Shown here: positions 1 to 9,763 of the stretch, piece by piece
How the letters are laid out: every line of letters begins with the position of its first letter
Numbering within the stretch: position 1 is the stretch's first letter
NCBI RefSeq assembly: GCF_029433855.1
Contig: NZ_JAROAU010000003.1
Coordinates: 2,705,024 to 2,769,023 of the forward strand
DNA: 64,000 bases
Source: Candidatus Kosakonia sp. 282A-S69
GTDB lineage: Bacteria; Pseudomonadota; Gammaproteobacteria; Enterobacterales; Enterobacteriaceae
Reading direction: 5' to 3'
Position numbers and translations under genes: made by a program
Notes under the pieces: model-generated
The model's input: only the letters and a program-made list of their open reading frames with translations
What the model was told of the DNA's origin: nothing
Database searches by the model: none

Positions 1-821
1 ATACCCACCCCGAACAGCGTACCGAGCACCGTGCCAACACCGCCGCTCAGCAGCGTGCCGCCAATCACCACAGATGCAATCGCGTCCAGCTCAACGCCCA
101 CGCCCGCCAGCGCATAGCCTGCCTGGGTGTAGATCGAGAAGACAATCCCGGCAAGTGTCGCCAGCCCCGTTGAGAGCATATAGATGCGAATGGTGGTGCT
201 GCGCGTCGAGATGCCCATCAGGTTCGCCGAGGTGGCGTTACCGCCAATGGCGTACACTTCGTTGCCAAACCGGGTACGGTGAGCAAGGAAAATACCGACC
301 ACCACCACCATCAGCATCAGCAGCCCCATCGCGCTTAGCCGCCCGCCGCCTGGGATAGTCCAGGCGAGGCTGGAAAGGGTGTCATACATCGGGTGGTTAA
401 TGGGAATCGACTCTTCCGAGAGCAGGTAGCTGACGCCGCGCAGAAAGAACATCCCGGCGAGGGTGATGATAAATGCCGGGATTTTCAGCGCATCGATCAA
501 AAGTCCCATAAAGGCACCGAAGGCGCAGCCCATCAGCAAAATTACCGGGAAGGCGAGCAGCGGCGAGATGCCCCAGGCACCAATCGCTTTCGCCAGGAAG
601 ACGCCGGTAAAGGCGATCACCGAGCCGACGGAGAGATCGATACCGCCGGAGAGGATCACAAAGGTCATGCCGACGGCGATAATGCCCAGAAAGGCGTTAT
701 CCGTCAGGATATTACAGATGACGCGCGTCGAGGCGAAGCCGGGAAACTGCGTCAGACAGTAGAGGTAGCCGAGCACGAAAACGCCCAGCGTGATCATCAA
801 CGGCAGGTTACGTTTTATCAT
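1..821 (-). CDS. yjfF: YjfF, galactofuranose ABC transporter permease (partial, C-terminus beyond the window)
   Basis: Inner-membrane permease, the second of two in the YtfQRT-YjfF importer. The ATG at 821-819 gives a protein starting MIKRNLPLMITLG; about 273 residues are visible against 331 in E. coli, so the 3' end lies outside the window. It carries the branched-chain/ribose permease signature (GGIDLSVGSV) and several hydrophobic helices. It overlaps the end of ytfT by 14 bases, which fits translational coupling in one operon. The family assignment is firm. The substrate (galactofuranose in E. coli) is transferred from the orthologue. Confidence 0.93.
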   Translation of the reverse strand, partial: MIKRNLPLMITLGVFVLGYLYCLTQFPGFASTRVICNILTDNAFLGIIAVGMTFVILSGGIDLSVGSVIAFTGVFLAKAIGAWGISPLLAFPVILLMGCAFGAFMGLLIDALKIPAFIITLAGMFFLRGVSYLLSEESIPINHPMYDTLSSLAWTIPGGGRLSAMGLLMLMVVVVGIFLAHRTRFGNEVYAIGGNATSANLMGISTRSTTIRIYMLSTGLATLAGIVFSIYTQAGYALAGVGVELDAIASVVIGGTLLSGGVGTVLGTLFGVG

Positions 822-1833
822 GACCGCGCACTCCTTTAAGCAACGCAATAAAGCGCGGCGACTGGACAATCAGCACACACATCACCACCACCGCTTTCAC
901 CACCTGGTTAAGCTCCGGCTGAAAACCGGAGAGCAGAATACCGGTGTTCATGCCCTGAATAATCAGCGCCCCCACCACCGACAGCACAAGGTTGAAGCGC
1001 CCGCCCATCAGCGAGCCGCCGCCAATCACGACCGCCAGAATGGCGTCCAGCTCCAGCCACAGTCCGGCGTTGTTGGCATCCGCACCGCGAATATCGGCCG
1101 TGACAATCACACCGGCGATGGCCGCGCAAACGCCGCTCAGCACATAGGTGAGCATCACCACCAGCCGCGTATTCACCCCGGCGTTTTTTGCCGCGCGAAT
1201 ATTAATCCCCACCGCTTCGATAAACATGCCCAGCGCCGTTTTGCGGGTAAAGAGCCAGAAGATGATTAACGTCACCAGCGCAATGATCACCGGCGTTGGA
1301 AAGAGCAGCAGCGAGCCGCTGCCGAGCCACGCCAGCGACGGCGCGTTAAAGGTAACGATCTGCCCGGAGGTGATAAGCTGCGCGACCCCGCGCCCGGCGA
1401 CCATCAGGATCAGCGTGGCGACAAAGGGCTGGATCTTGAGGATCGCCACCAGAATGCCGTTCCACAGCCCGGCCAGCACGCCGGTTGCCAACGCCGCCAG
1501 CAGCACCACCGTCAGGCTATGACCAGAAACGGTTAGTGACGCTGCCGTCGCGCCGGCAATCGCCATCACCGCGCCCACCGAGAGATCGATGCCGCCGGTA
1601 GCGATCACCAGTGTCATGCCGATGGCCAGCAGCGCGACCGGCGCAGCGCGGTTAAGAATATCGATTGGGCTGCCAAACAGGCGACCATCCTGCAGCACCA
1701 CCTGGTAAAAATGGGGCGCGACCAGGCTGTCCACCAGTAAAACCAGCAGCAGGGCTAAGATCTGCGGCGTGCCGGTCGGCCAGCTAAAACGGCGCTTCGG
1801 CTGCGCTTGTTGGCCCAGTGATTGAGGCATCAC
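808..1833 (-). CDS. ytfT: YtfT, galactofuranose ABC transporter permease
   Basis: Inner-membrane permease of the sugar importer, 341 residues, the same length class as E. coli YtfT. The GGIDLSVGAVMAIAG motif near residue 85 and multiple membrane helices place it in the BPD_transp_2 family. The frame begins GTG-ATG (1833, 1830); AAGGAG lies 6 bases before the GTG and 9 before the ATG, so either could be used. It lies 10 bases downstream of ytfR and overlaps yjfF. It forms the membrane channel with YjfF, energised by YtfR and fed by the binding protein YtfQ. Confidence 0.95.
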   Translation of the reverse strand: MMPQSLGQQAQPKRRFSWPTGTPQILALLLVLLVDSLVAPHFYQVVLQDGRLFGSPIDILNRAAPVALLAIGMTLVIATGGIDLSVGAVMAIAGATAASLTVSGHSLTVVLLAALATGVLAGLWNGILVAILKIQPFVATLILMVAGRGVAQLITSGQIVTFNAPSLAWLGSGSLLLFPTPVIIALVTLIIFWLFTRKTALGMFIEAVGINIRAAKNAGVNTRLVVMLTYVLSGVCAAIAGVIVTADIRGADANNAGLWLELDAILAVVIGGGSLMGGRFNLVLSVVGALIIQGMNTGILLSGFQPELNQVVKAVVVMCVLIVQSPRFIALLKGVRGHDKT

Positions 1834-1843
1834 ACTCTACTCC

Positions 1844-3346
1844 TTACGCCGCAATGGCATTCATGATTGCCGGAACGGAAAGCTCGGCGAGCGGGATCTC
1901 GGCGACCTGCTTGCGATCGCGCATGATGATTACCCGATCCGCGTAGCCCACCAGCTCCTCCAGCTCAGAGGAGATCACCAGCAGCGCCAGCCCGTCGGCA
2001 CAGAGGGTTTCGATCAGGCGGATGATTTCAGCATGTGCGCCAACATCAATCCCGCGCGTGGGCTCATCGAGGATCAGGAACTGCGGGCGCGTCAGCAACC
2101 AGCGCGAGAGCAGCACTTTTTGCTGATTGCCACCGGAGAGAAACTCAATCGGCTGTTCGGCGCTCGGCGTGCGGATCCCAAGCTGGCGGATAAAGCGCTC
2201 GGCAATCGCGTTCTGCTCTTTACGCGGAATCGGCCGCAGCCAGCCGCGCTGGGCCTGCAGAGCCAGCACGATATTTTCGCGTACCGAAGCCGCGGCGATA
2301 ATGCCGTCGGTTTTACGATCTTCCGGGCAGAAACCGATCCCAAGACAGGAGGCGCGATGGGGCGAACGCAGAGTTTGCGGCTGGCCTTTGATCACCGCGC
2401 TGCCGCTATCGGCGGGTTTGATACCGAAGATCACCTCTGCCGTTTCGGTGCGCCCGGAGCCGAGCAGCCCGGCGAGGCCGACGATCTCACCGGGACGAAC
2501 CTCAAGATCGAACGGGGCGATCACCCCTTTCTTACCGTAGTTGTTAAAGGCGGCCACCGGCTTGTTGCTCAGCAGCGTGCGCCCGGCGCGCTGCAGGGCG
2601 TTACTCTCCAGCTCGCGACCCAGCATCATCTTCACCAGCTCAATTTGCGGCAGCTCGCGCGTTTCGCGACAGCCGACAAAGCTACCGTTGCGCAGCACGG
2701 TGATGCGATCGCAGACGGTGTAAACCTGGTCGAGAAAGTGGGTCACGAAGATCAGGCTGACGCCCTGATCGCGCAGCTGGCGCATCAGGGTGAAGAGCAT
2801 CTCCACCTCCTGGGTATCCAGGCTGGCGGTTGGCTCATCGAGGATCAGCACTTTCGCCGAGAGATCGATGGCGCGGCAAATAGCGACAATCTGCTGCATC
2901 GCCACGGAGAAACGGTTAAGCGGCTCGCGCACGTCGAGCGAGAAGCCGTAAGATTGCATCAGCTCGCTGGCGCGCTGCTCCATCTCTTTACGGCGCAGCA
3001 GGCCGAAGCGACGCGGCTCACGGCCAATAAACAGGTTATCTGCCACCGACATATTCGGCAGCAGGTTCACTTCCTGGTAAACGGTGCCAATCCCCAACTG
3101 TTGGGCATGGGCGGTATTTTTGGGATTGATGGCCTTGCCTTCGAGCCAGATGGTGCCTTTATCCGCGTGGTAAACCCCGGTCAGCGCTTTGATAAGCGTC
3201 GATTTACCCGCGCCGTTCTCGCCGAGCAGGGCCATGATTTCACCGCGTCGCAGCGAGAAATCCACGTTATCGAGCGCTTTTACGCCGGGAAAGAATTTAC
3301 TTAAGCCTTCGGTACGCAGGATTTCCTGGTGTGCTTCCGCGTTCAT
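1844..3346 (-). CDS. ytfR: YtfR, galactofuranose ABC transporter ATPase
   Basis: Cytoplasmic ATPase with two fused ABC domains (500 residues), as usual for carbohydrate importers of the RbsA/MglA type. Domain 1 has Walker A GENGAGKST near residue 43 and Walker B LILDEPTAS near 165. Domain 2 has a degenerate P-loop (GLLGSGRTE) near 295, the signature LSGGNQQK near 405 and a second LILDEPT. The asymmetry, one strong and one degenerate site, is normal for this family. Start is ATG at 3346. It is separated from ytfQ by a short gap holding a strong hairpin, and followed 10 bases later by ytfT. Confidence 0.96.
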   Translation of the reverse strand: MNAEAHQEILRTEGLSKFFPGVKALDNVDFSLRRGEIMALLGENGAGKSTLIKALTGVYHADKGTIWLEGKAINPKNTAHAQQLGIGTVYQEVNLLPNMSVADNLFIGREPRRFGLLRRKEMEQRASELMQSYGFSLDVREPLNRFSVAMQQIVAICRAIDLSAKVLILDEPTASLDTQEVEMLFTLMRQLRDQGVSLIFVTHFLDQVYTVCDRITVLRNGSFVGCRETRELPQIELVKMMLGRELESNALQRAGRTLLSNKPVAAFNNYGKKGVIAPFDLEVRPGEIVGLAGLLGSGRTETAEVIFGIKPADSGSAVIKGQPQTLRSPHRASCLGIGFCPEDRKTDGIIAAASVRENIVLALQAQRGWLRPIPRKEQNAIAERFIRQLGIRTPSAEQPIEFLSGGNQQKVLLSRWLLTRPQFLILDEPTRGIDVGAHAEIIRLIETLCADGLALLVISSELEELVGYADRVIIMRDRKQVAEIPLAELSVPAIMNAIAA

Positions 3347-3367
3347 TGTTGACCCCTTACACAGATG

Positions 3368-3390
3368 CCCTCTCCCTGGTGGGGAGAGGG
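3368..3390 (-). other. Intergenic hairpin between ytfQ and ytfR
   Basis: A perfect 9-bp inverted repeat (CCCTCTCCC / GGGAGAGGG) with a 5-nt loop in the 54-base ytfQ-ytfR gap, without a T-run. In many ABC-import operons such a hairpin protects the upstream binding-protein message from 3' exonucleases and gives a surplus of the periplasmic protein. That role here is inferred. Confidence 0.7.
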
Positions 3391-3400
3391 ACGACAGGAC

Positions 3401-4357
3401 TCAGTAGCCCATGTTTTTCTTCTTCTCCAGCTCCTCTTTCGCCGTATCCGGCAGATAGAGGGTGGATTTGGTAATGGTCAACTTCGGCGGCTCGGTGCCA
3501 TCCTTTTTGAATTTCTCCAGCGCGTCGAAGGCCGGGCCTGCCATGTTCGGCGTCAGCTCGACGCTGGCATTGGCTTCGCCATCGATCATCGCTTTGTAGA
3601 TATCCGGTACGCCGTCGATAGAGCCGGTGAGGATATCTTTGCCCGGTTTCAGGCCCGCTTCTTTGATGGCCTGAATGGCACCAATCGCCATGTCATCGTT
3701 ATGGGCGTAAACCATGCAGATGTTTTTGCCGTTGTTCTCGGCTTTGATAAAGCTCTCCATCACCTCTTTACCTTTACTGCGGGTAAAGTCACCGGACTGA
3801 GAGCGGATAATTTTGATATTAGAGGCTTTAGAGATCGCTTCCGCGAACCCTTTCTTACGGTCGATGGCGACGCTTGCGCCAACGGTGCCCTGCAGTTCAA
3901 CCACGTTACACGGTTTACCTGCGACGGTTTTCACCAGCCATTCACCAATCAGCTTCCCTTCGAGAACGTTGTCAGCGGTGACGGTAGTCATATAGAGCGA
4001 CTTGTCTTTCACATCGATGGAGCGGTCGAGCAGGAAGACCGGGATCTTCGCCTCTTTCGCTTCTTTCAGTACTGGCTCCCAACCGGTAGCAACCACCGGG
4101 GCGATAAAGATGGCATCGACGCCCTGCGCGATAAAGGAGCGCACCGCTTTAAGCTGGTTCTCCTGTTTTTGCTGACCGTCAGCAATCTTCAGCGTAATGC
4201 CGCGTTTGCTGGCTTCGCTTTTTGCAACGTTGGTTTCAGCGGCACGCCAGCCGGACTCCGAGCCGACCTGCGAAAATCCCACGGTTAACGACGCAGCCAT
4301 CGCCATAGACGACATAGCTGCCGAAACTGCTGTGACAAGAAGTAAACGCTTCCACAT
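3401..4357 (-). CDS. ytfQ: YtfQ, periplasmic galactofuranose-binding protein
   Basis: Periplasmic solute-binding protein of the sugar importer, 318 residues. An N-terminal signal peptide (MWKRLLLVTAVSAAMSSMAMA, cleaved near residue 21) precedes a type-I sugar-binding fold beginning LTVGFSQVGSESGW. The segments GVDAIFIAPV and ICMVYAHNDDMAIG are typical of the ribose/galactose-binding family. First gene of the ytfQ-ytfR-ytfT-yjfF operon, transcribed away from ppa. A CRP-like site and -10 at 4408-4449 and a GalR-like palindrome at 4580-4595 suggest control by catabolite repression and a galactose-type repressor. Confidence 0.95.
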   Translation of the reverse strand: MWKRLLLVTAVSAAMSSMAMAASLTVGFSQVGSESGWRAAETNVAKSEASKRGITLKIADGQQKQENQLKAVRSFIAQGVDAIFIAPVVATGWEPVLKEAKEAKIPVFLLDRSIDVKDKSLYMTTVTADNVLEGKLIGEWLVKTVAGKPCNVVELQGTVGASVAIDRKKGFAEAISKASNIKIIRSQSGDFTRSKGKEVMESFIKAENNGKNICMVYAHNDDMAIGAIQAIKEAGLKPGKDILTGSIDGVPDIYKAMIDGEANASVELTPNMAGPAFDALEKFKKDGTEPPKLTITKSTLYLPDTAKEELEKKKNMGY

Positions 4358-4407
4358 AAGAGCATCCTCGTAGGGTTATTGTTGGCTACTACTTCGCCTG
4401 CGGGGAA

Positions 4408-4449
4408 ACTATAGACAATCGGAGATGTAACAAAATGAGTTACATCACA
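4408..4449 (-). promoter_or_regulatory. Candidate class II CRP-dependent promoter of ytfQRT-yjfF
   Basis: On the minus strand a -10 (TATAGT, 4413-4408) would start transcription near 4401. A CRP-like site at 4434-4449 (AATGA-N6-TCACA read on the plus strand) is centred at 4441.5, close to -41.5, the class II position. The -35 region is poor, as expected for an activator-dependent promoter. The site matches 8 of 10 consensus positions. Confidence 0.55.
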
Positions 4450-4579
4450 AATCGGAAAAGTGAATGAATTGTTAGTTATCAGTTGCGATCTGGCGCGCGA
4501 AAAGGGGAGGCGAAACACAGCAGGAATCTCCCTTGAAATTGCAGAAATTTACTGACGCAGCAAAAACGCATTTTTTCGC

Positions 4580-4595
4580 TGTAATCGTTTACACA
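4580..4595. promoter_or_regulatory. GalR/GalS-type operator in the ytfQ-ppa gap
   Basis: The 16-base sequence TGTAATCGTTTACACA contains the LacI/GalR-family palindrome core GTAA-N4-TTAC, close to the galactose-repressor box GTGTAAACGATTCCAC. It lies about 180 bases upstream of the proposed ytfQ start and 180 bases before ppa. Control of a galactofuranose importer by a galactose repressor would be sensible; that is inference. Confidence 0.55.
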
Positions 4596-4689
4596 AAATT
4601 ATTCAGTATGCTGCTATGGATATGGACAAAGTTGTCATGAAATGGCGCCGGTAAAGGGTCTGAAAAGTGGCAGCCGAGTAAAACAGCCC

Positions 4690-4717
4690 AAGACATTCAC
4701 CGCCAGTTGGCTATAAT
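4690..4717 (+). promoter_or_regulatory. ppa promoter
   Basis: A perfect -10 (TATAAT, 4712-4717) preceded after 16 bases by AAGACA (4690-4695), matching four of six -35 positions. It would start transcription about 33 bases before the ppa ATG. A strong sigma-70 promoter fits an abundant housekeeping enzyme. Confidence 0.65.
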
Positions 4718-4757
4718 ACCCGGCACTTGTTTGCCACACATTTTAAAGGAAACAAAC

Positions 4758-5288
4758 ATGAGCTTACTCAACGTCCCGGCGGGTAAAGATCTGCCAGAAG
4801 ATATCTACGTCATTATCGAAATTCCGGCTAACGCTGACCCGATCAAATACGAAGTCGACAAAGAGAGCGGCGCGCTGTTCGTTGACCGCTTCATGTCCAC
4901 CGCGATGTTCTATCCGTGCAACTACGGTTACATCAACCACACCCTCTCTCTGGATGGTGACCCGGTAGACGTGCTGGTGCCGACGCCGTACCCGCTGGAG
5001 CCAGGCTCTGTGATCCGCTGCCGTCCGGTTGGCGTGCTGAAAATGACCGACGAATCTGGTGAAGATGCCAAACTGGTTGCGGTTCCGCACACCAAGCTGA
5101 GCAAAGAGTACGATCACATTAAAGATGTGAACGACCTGCCGGAACTGCTGAAAGCACAGATCACCCACTTCTTCGAGCACTACAAAGATCTCGAGAAAGG
5201 CAAATGGGTGAAAGTGGACGGTTGGGACAACGCTGACGCGGCGAAAGCTGAAATCGTTGCCTCCTTCGAGCGTGCTGCCAAGAAGTAA
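4758..5288 (+). CDS. ppa: Inorganic pyrophosphatase
   Basis: Soluble family I pyrophosphatase that hydrolyses pyrophosphate to two phosphates, pulling biosynthetic reactions forward. 176 residues from the ATG at 4758 ([15 protein letters not shown]), the E. coli length. An open frame reaches back to 4707, but the AAAGGA at 4745-4750 and the homologue's start select 4758. The metal-binding signature DGDPVDVLV is visible near residue 66, with the EIP and KYE motifs near the N-terminus. It is monocistronic: strong promoter upstream and rho-independent terminator just downstream. Confidence 0.97.
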   Translation: MSLLNVPAGKDLPEDIYVIIEIPANADPIKYEVDKESGALFVDRFMSTAMFYPCNYGYINHTLSLDGDPVDVLVPTPYPLEPGSVIRCRPVGVLKMTDESGEDAKLVAVPHTKLSKEYDHIKDVNDLPELLKAQITHFFEHYKDLEKGKWVKVDGWDNADAAKAEIVASFERAAKK

Positions 5289-5305
5289 GCCCATTTCTTA
5301 AAAGA

Positions 5306-5341
5306 AGCCCTGTAGCGCATAACGCGCGCAGGGCTTTTTTT
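5306..5341 (+). terminator. ppa rho-independent terminator
   Basis: Inverted repeat AGCCCTG (5306-5312) / CAGGGCT (5329-5335) followed by a run of seven T, 17 bases after the ppa stop. Confidence 0.85.
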
Positions 5342-5388
5342 ATGGCTGCGGATCGGGGATAGCGGGTTGTTCCTCCGGCTTTTGGCGC

Positions 5389-5576
5389 TGGCCTGCTTTG
5401 CCGGATGGCGGCGATGCCTTATCCGGCCTACGAACTGCGAATGTCCGGCTTTCGGTGCTGACCTGCTTTGCCAGATGATGGCGATGCCTTATCCAGCCTA
5501 CGAACTGCGCCTCTGGCATGTGAAATTACAGAGGTTGCGGTCAAACGTAGGCCGGATAAGCGCAGCGCCATCCGGC
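5389..5576. repeat. REP/BIME cluster, three units
   Basis: Three copies of an enterobacterial palindromic unit (GCCGGATGGCG...CTTATCCGGCCTAC type) at 5400-5431, 5470-5501 and 5547-5576. The first two are in the same orientation inside an imperfect direct repeat of about 51 bases (5389-5439 and 5459-5509, 70-base offset). The third is inverted, giving a BIME-like layout between the convergent ppa and ytfP ends. The rest of the 5342-5630 gap shows no gene. Confidence 0.88.
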
Positions 5577-5630
5577 AAACATGCGCGGCGCAAAAAAAAC
5601 CGCGCCATCGGCGCGGTTCTCTGTGACTGA

Positions 5631-5984
5631 TTACTGCTTTTGATAGTGGTCGCGGTCAAGCCAGTCGCCGCTTTCAATCAAGGTTTTCCCCTTGACCGAA
5701 CGCTGGTAGACGTACATCCATGCGCTACCGTACGGCGTCTGGATCAACTGCCGTTTATACTCGCCGCCTGCGGTACGCAGGGCATCCAGCTCACCGAGCG
5801 TTGAGGCGTCGATGCGGTAGACTTCACCCAGCACGCTGCCGTCGCCCGGCACCGCGCCCGGGTAGTGCCCCAGGCTGTACAGCTGATGATTTTCAACGCT
5901 GAAGTCGCCCAGCCACTGAGCGTTGGTCATCCAGTGGCTGTTGCCCTGCTTGCGTCGTAAACTGCCGTAGACAAATATTCGCAT
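5631..5984 (-). CDS. ytfP: YtfP, gamma-glutamylcyclotransferase-fold protein
   Basis: Small soluble protein of the AIG2/GGCT-like family, 117 residues (113 in E. coli). The start MRIFVYGSLRRKQGN shows the YGSL loop that binds the gamma-glutamyl moiety in this fold, and LGEVYRI with LDALRTAGGEYKR follows the family pattern. It begins 2 bases after the tamB stop, so it is the last gene of tamA-tamB-ytfP. Its real substrate is unknown, and the link to TamAB is by position only. Confidence 0.92.
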   Translation of the reverse strand: MRIFVYGSLRRKQGNSHWMTNAQWLGDFSVENHQLYSLGHYPGAVPGDGSVLGEVYRIDASTLGELDALRTAGGEYKRQLIQTPYGSAWMYVYQRSVKGKTLIESGDWLDRDHYQKQ

Positions 5985-5986
5985 TG

Positions 5987-8900
5987 CTAAAACTCAAACT
6001 GATAGAGCAAATCTAGTGCCTGATCTACGCCAGACACCGCTTCAAGATACAGCTTAGGCATCAGGCGATAACGTAACGTGAGAGTCGCCAGTGAGTCAAA
6101 AATTCCTACACCATATTTTACTTGTAGACCCGGCAGCACATAGCCGCTGACCACCACTTGTGAGGAGTCGCCGACGCCCTGTGTGTCTAGCGCCAGGTTG
6201 CTGACGCCAAAGGTCTCGCCGATTTTACCCACAACCTGACCACTTTGCGCAACCCCCAGACCAATTAGCATCGAGGTCATGGCCGCACTATCGCTCTGTT
6301 CGCTCTCCAGCCCCTGCCCACGCAGCAGATAGGATAACGCTTCCTGCTGCGACATCGCCGGGTCGGAGAAGATCTCCGCTTTCGGCTCATCCGCAGAGCC
6401 GGTCACGCGCACCCCGGCAATCACATCGTTCTCCGTTGCTTCCGGGTTACGGATCGCCTCGATATTAAGCAGCGGCTGATCCGGCGGGCCGGAGAAGAGC
6501 AGCTCGCCTTTACGCACAATCAGATCCTGCCCGTACGCGTGGAAACGCCCTTCCGGAATATTGATCTGCCCGTTGAGCCCAAGGCCCTGCTTATCCTGCG
6601 CCACTTTCAGATCGCCCGTCAGCCGCGCTTTCAGGCCGAAGGCAGAGAGCCGCACGTTGTTGCCGACATGCACCGTCACATTACTGTTGATCGGGATCGA
6701 CGCGCGCTGCTCCTCTTCCGGCTGCAACTGGTCGTTGAGCATCACCTCATCGCTGGAGACGCCGACCGCGCTCTCCGGTACATCGTGTACCACAATGCGC
6801 GCCCACGGCACATCAACATCGCCGTCGAGAGTGAAGAGGCTCGGCGTCGCTTCAAACACCACATCCGGCGAGACATCGAGGCGCACCATCGGCGGCACGG
6901 TAATACGCACCTTGCTGCCTTTCGCCGCAATGCGCGCGCGCCAGTTGTCGATCTGGCTCCAGTCCGCATCGCCGCTGAGGTTAATCTGCCCCTGGCTGGT
7001 GCGCACCACGCCCTGTAGCGTTGAGGTGGTGCCGTTAAAGTTCATCGCCAGCTGGCTGGGCTGCATGTCGAACGGCATAAAGTTGCCCTCAACATCGAGC
7101 GCATTCAGCCCCAGCTGACCAAACAGCTGCGGGCTTTGGGCGTTTCCGCCAAGGCGCAGGTTGGCATTAAGCGTTCCCGCCGCTTTCTCGCCGCGGCTGA
7201 AGATGGCGTTTGCCATTGCCAGCGAGAAGTTGCGAATGTTCACCGTTCCGCCGAGATTGCGTCGCCCTTGCGGATCGGTAACCTGGATCTGGCCGTCGAA
7301 CTGGCCGTTATTGGTCAGACGCATCAGCCAGCCGAGATCGGCGCGATCGTTTTGCAGCCTCGCATTAAGATTCAGCGTGTCGAAGGCGACCGGCAGCGGC
7401 GCACCGTTCACCTCCTGCGTCACCTTCACACCACGCCCGGCAAGCGTCACCTGCCCCTGCGGCAGGCCCGGTTTGGTGCTGTCCCAGCTGACATCCGCTT
7501 TGCCGCTAAAGACGCCGCTCGCCTGCGTTGCTTCCGGCATAAACGGTTTCAGCATCGCGAGGTCGAAACGATTGAGATTGACCACCGCGCGCCCTGCCGC
7601 GCCGGCATCAATGGTTTGCGGCACACACAGCTCGGCATTCGGGTTGAGCCAGCAGTGCGGGCCAATGGCGATCTTCTGCTCCTGGTTGCGGTAATCGAGC
7701 GCAATCGGGCGCGTCAGCGACCATGGCCCCACCGGCGTGGCGAAACGCGTGTCGCTAAGCGTTCCTTTCCAGCGCTGCTGCTGACGATCGAAACTGCCCG
7801 CCAGCGCCAGCTGACCGGAGACCGGTTCGCCCTGCACACGTAGCTGCAACTTGTGCTGCTTCTCATTGCCGTCGGCGGCCAGCGTCACCAGGCCGATGTT
7901 GACGCCAGGCTGGGCGATACGCTCAACGCGCACGTTCAGCTTGCCGCCAATCTGATCGCTTGATTTCACATCCCCTTCCACGCGCACGCGGGCGATGGAG
8001 AGCTCCTGCCAGCGCAGGTTGTTGGCGGTAATATCGGCCAGCGCCTGCGGCGCATCGACAGTGCCGCGTACTTTTACCACCCCTTTCGCCGTGCCGCCGA
8101 GTCCTGGCAGCGCGTTATCGAGGCCTGGCGCATCGATAGTGGCGTCAAGGTTGAGATCTTTTACCCCCAGCTCGCCTTTGATATCGGCGCTATTTTTACC
8201 CAGCTCAAGGTGCAGGCCGGGGATCACCCACTGCAGGTAGCTGTTGCCTTTCAGCTGCCCGTCGACCTTGACCCGGTTCTGCTTCACGTTGCCGTTAAGC
8301 TTCAGCTCCGGCACATCCATCTGCCAGCTGCCGCCGTAGAGGCTACCGCGGGTTTTCACCAGGCCATTAAGCTTCGCAGGCCACTCGGGGAAGGCTTTTG
8401 CTGTATCAATCCCCTTCAGCGTCAGTTCGCCACGCCAGCTGATCGCCTGCTGCCAGTCGAGCAGCGCTTTCAGTTCGGTGGTGCCCTGTAGCGCAGCAAC
8501 AGAGAGCTTATCAATACTGATTTGCTGCTCGTTGCCTTTGCCATCCAGTGTGATGGCAGCTGGCGGAACCTGCTGCCCTTTTACCGCCGTGCGGAACGAG
8601 AGCGCGTAGTCGGTCATTTTGCCGCTGAGCTTCAGCTTCAGGTTATCGGCCTGGTACTGCTTCTCACCGGTAAAGGGCCAGTAGAGCTGCTGGCTGGTGA
8701 TATCAAGATTAAGCGGGAGCCCCGCTTCTGCCAGCCGCGTTTGCGCCCGCAGCACCATATCCACCGGGCCGGAGAGGTTAACGCCAAGCTCCAGCTGCTT
8801 GCGCAGTTCGCCACCCACTTTCAGCTTCACCTTCTCGCCTTTCAGCGGATCGACATTCAGCGTCGAGTTGAGGGTAATATCGACCGGCCAGCTGTCGCGC

Positions 8901-9763
8901 AGCTGCGCGGTGCCGGTGGCATTGACCTGTCCCTGATTAGAGTCGATATCGAAAGCGTCGAGCTTCATCTGCCCGTCAATGCTGCTCACTTTCAGCAGCA
9001 GGCTGCGCACCAGAATATCGGTGTCGCCGGTCAGGCGCAGCTGCTCGCCGCGAAACGCTTCGATATTGAGATTCAGCGGCAGATGAACATCCTGCATCTC
9101 CGGCAGCAGCGGCTTTTCAAACAGCGCTTTCAGCGTCTCGCCGAGCGGTTTTTCCTCCGGCTGCGGGTTGTGAACCTTCGGATCGATAATCTCTTCCTGC
9201 GCCACATCGGCCGCTTTCGGCAGCGCAATCAGCAAGCCCTGCAGTGAGGTGGGTTTCAGGGTCAGGTTTTTCTCCTGCCAGTTCAGCCCGGAGCTAAAAT
9301 CCATCAGCGAGACAGTGGTGTCATCGATTTTGATATTGATGTTTTCCAGCGCCACCCTGCTCAGCGTAATGGGGTACGGCGTAGAGAGGTTCAGCGGCCC
9401 GCTCTCCTCCTCTTCCACCTTCTGCGCAGGCGGCATCTTTTTGGTGTCGATCGCCACGTTAATATCTTTTAGCGACAGATCGTTGACGCAGACGCTGCTG
9501 TTGCGCAGGCAGCCGAGGTTGAGCGCAAAGTGGATCTGCCCCGCGTCGACCGCTACGCCCGGCTGGGTATAACGGATATTTTTCAGCGACAGATCGCGCC
9601 AGCCGCCCGTGACCTGGCCGATCTCCAGCCCCGGTACCCAGCGGTTCGCCGCTTTAAACAGCAGGTGCAGGCCGCTGGTAGTGCCGACCAGAAAGATCGC
9701 CGTGCCCAGCAGTAATACAAGAAACGCCACCACGCCGAGGCTGATCTTCTTCCATAAACTCAT
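5987..9763 (-). CDS. tamB: TamB, inner-membrane-anchored AsmA-like bridge protein
   Basis: Very large periplasm-spanning protein (1258 residues; E. coli 1259) of the TamB/AsmA-like family. It has an N-terminal membrane anchor (residues about 7-29) and a long repetitive beta-rich body. The conserved C-terminal TamB domain includes [26 protein letters not shown] and a terminal LLYQFEF that contacts TamA. Partner of the outer-membrane barrel TamA in autotransporter assembly and, as now understood for AsmA-like proteins, phospholipid transport to the outer membrane. Its ATG overlaps the tamA stop by 4 bases (ATGA), indicating coupled translation. Confidence 0.96.
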   Translation of the reverse strand: MSLWKKISLGVVAFLVLLLGTAIFLVGTTSGLHLLFKAANRWVPGLEIGQVTGGWRDLSLKNIRYTQPGVAVDAGQIHFALNLGCLRNSSVCVNDLSLKDINVAIDTKKMPPAQKVEEEESGPLNLSTPYPITLSRVALENINIKIDDTTVSLMDFSSGLNWQEKNLTLKPTSLQGLLIALPKAADVAQEEIIDPKVHNPQPEEKPLGETLKALFEKPLLPEMQDVHLPLNLNIEAFRGEQLRLTGDTDILVRSLLLKVSSIDGQMKLDAFDIDSNQGQVNATGTAQLRDSWPVDITLNSTLNVDPLKGEKVKLKVGGELRKQLELGVNLSGPVDMVLRAQTRLAEAGLPLNLDITSQQLYWPFTGEKQYQADNLKLKLSGKMTDYALSFRTAVKGQQVPPAAITLDGKGNEQQISIDKLSVAALQGTTELKALLDWQQAISWRGELTLKGIDTAKAFPEWPAKLNGLVKTRGSLYGGSWQMDVPELKLNGNVKQNRVKVDGQLKGNSYLQWVIPGLHLELGKNSADIKGELGVKDLNLDATIDAPGLDNALPGLGGTAKGVVKVRGTVDAPQALADITANNLRWQELSIARVRVEGDVKSSDQIGGKLNVRVERIAQPGVNIGLVTLAADGNEKQHKLQLRVQGEPVSGQLALAGSFDRQQQRWKGTLSDTRFATPVGPWSLTRPIALDYRNQEQKIAIGPHCWLNPNAELCVPQTIDAGAAGRAVVNLNRFDLAMLKPFMPEATQASGVFSGKADVSWDSTKPGLPQGQVTLAGRGVKVTQEVNGAPLPVAFDTLNLNARLQNDRADLGWLMRLTNNGQFDGQIQVTDPQGRRNLGGTVNIRNFSLAMANAIFSRGEKAAGTLNANLRLGGNAQSPQLFGQLGLNALDVEGNFMPFDMQPSQLAMNFNGTTSTLQGVVRTSQGQINLSGDADWSQIDNWRARIAAKGSKVRITVPPMVRLDVSPDVVFEATPSLFTLDGDVDVPWARIVVHDVPESAVGVSSDEVMLNDQLQPEEEQRASIPINSNVTVHVGNNVRLSAFGLKARLTGDLKVAQDKQGLGLNGQINIPEGRFHAYGQDLIVRKGELLFSGPPDQPLLNIEAIRNPEATENDVIAGVRVTGSADEPKAEIFSDPAMSQQEALSYLLRGQGLESEQSDSAAMTSMLIGLGVAQSGQVVGKIGETFGVSNLALDTQGVGDSSQVVVSGYVLPGLQVKYGVGIFDSLATLTLRYRLMPKLYLEAVSGVDQALDLLYQFEF

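Noticed and set aside
2033-3304. 423-codon open frame antisense to ytfR
   Set aside because: It lies fully within a well-conserved gene, has no recognisable domain or ribosome site, and is typical of antisense frames in GC-rich genes.
5389-5576. Possible CRISPR-like repeat array
   Set aside because: The units are palindromic REP sequences in mixed orientation, without uniform repeats and unique spacers, and there are no cas genes.
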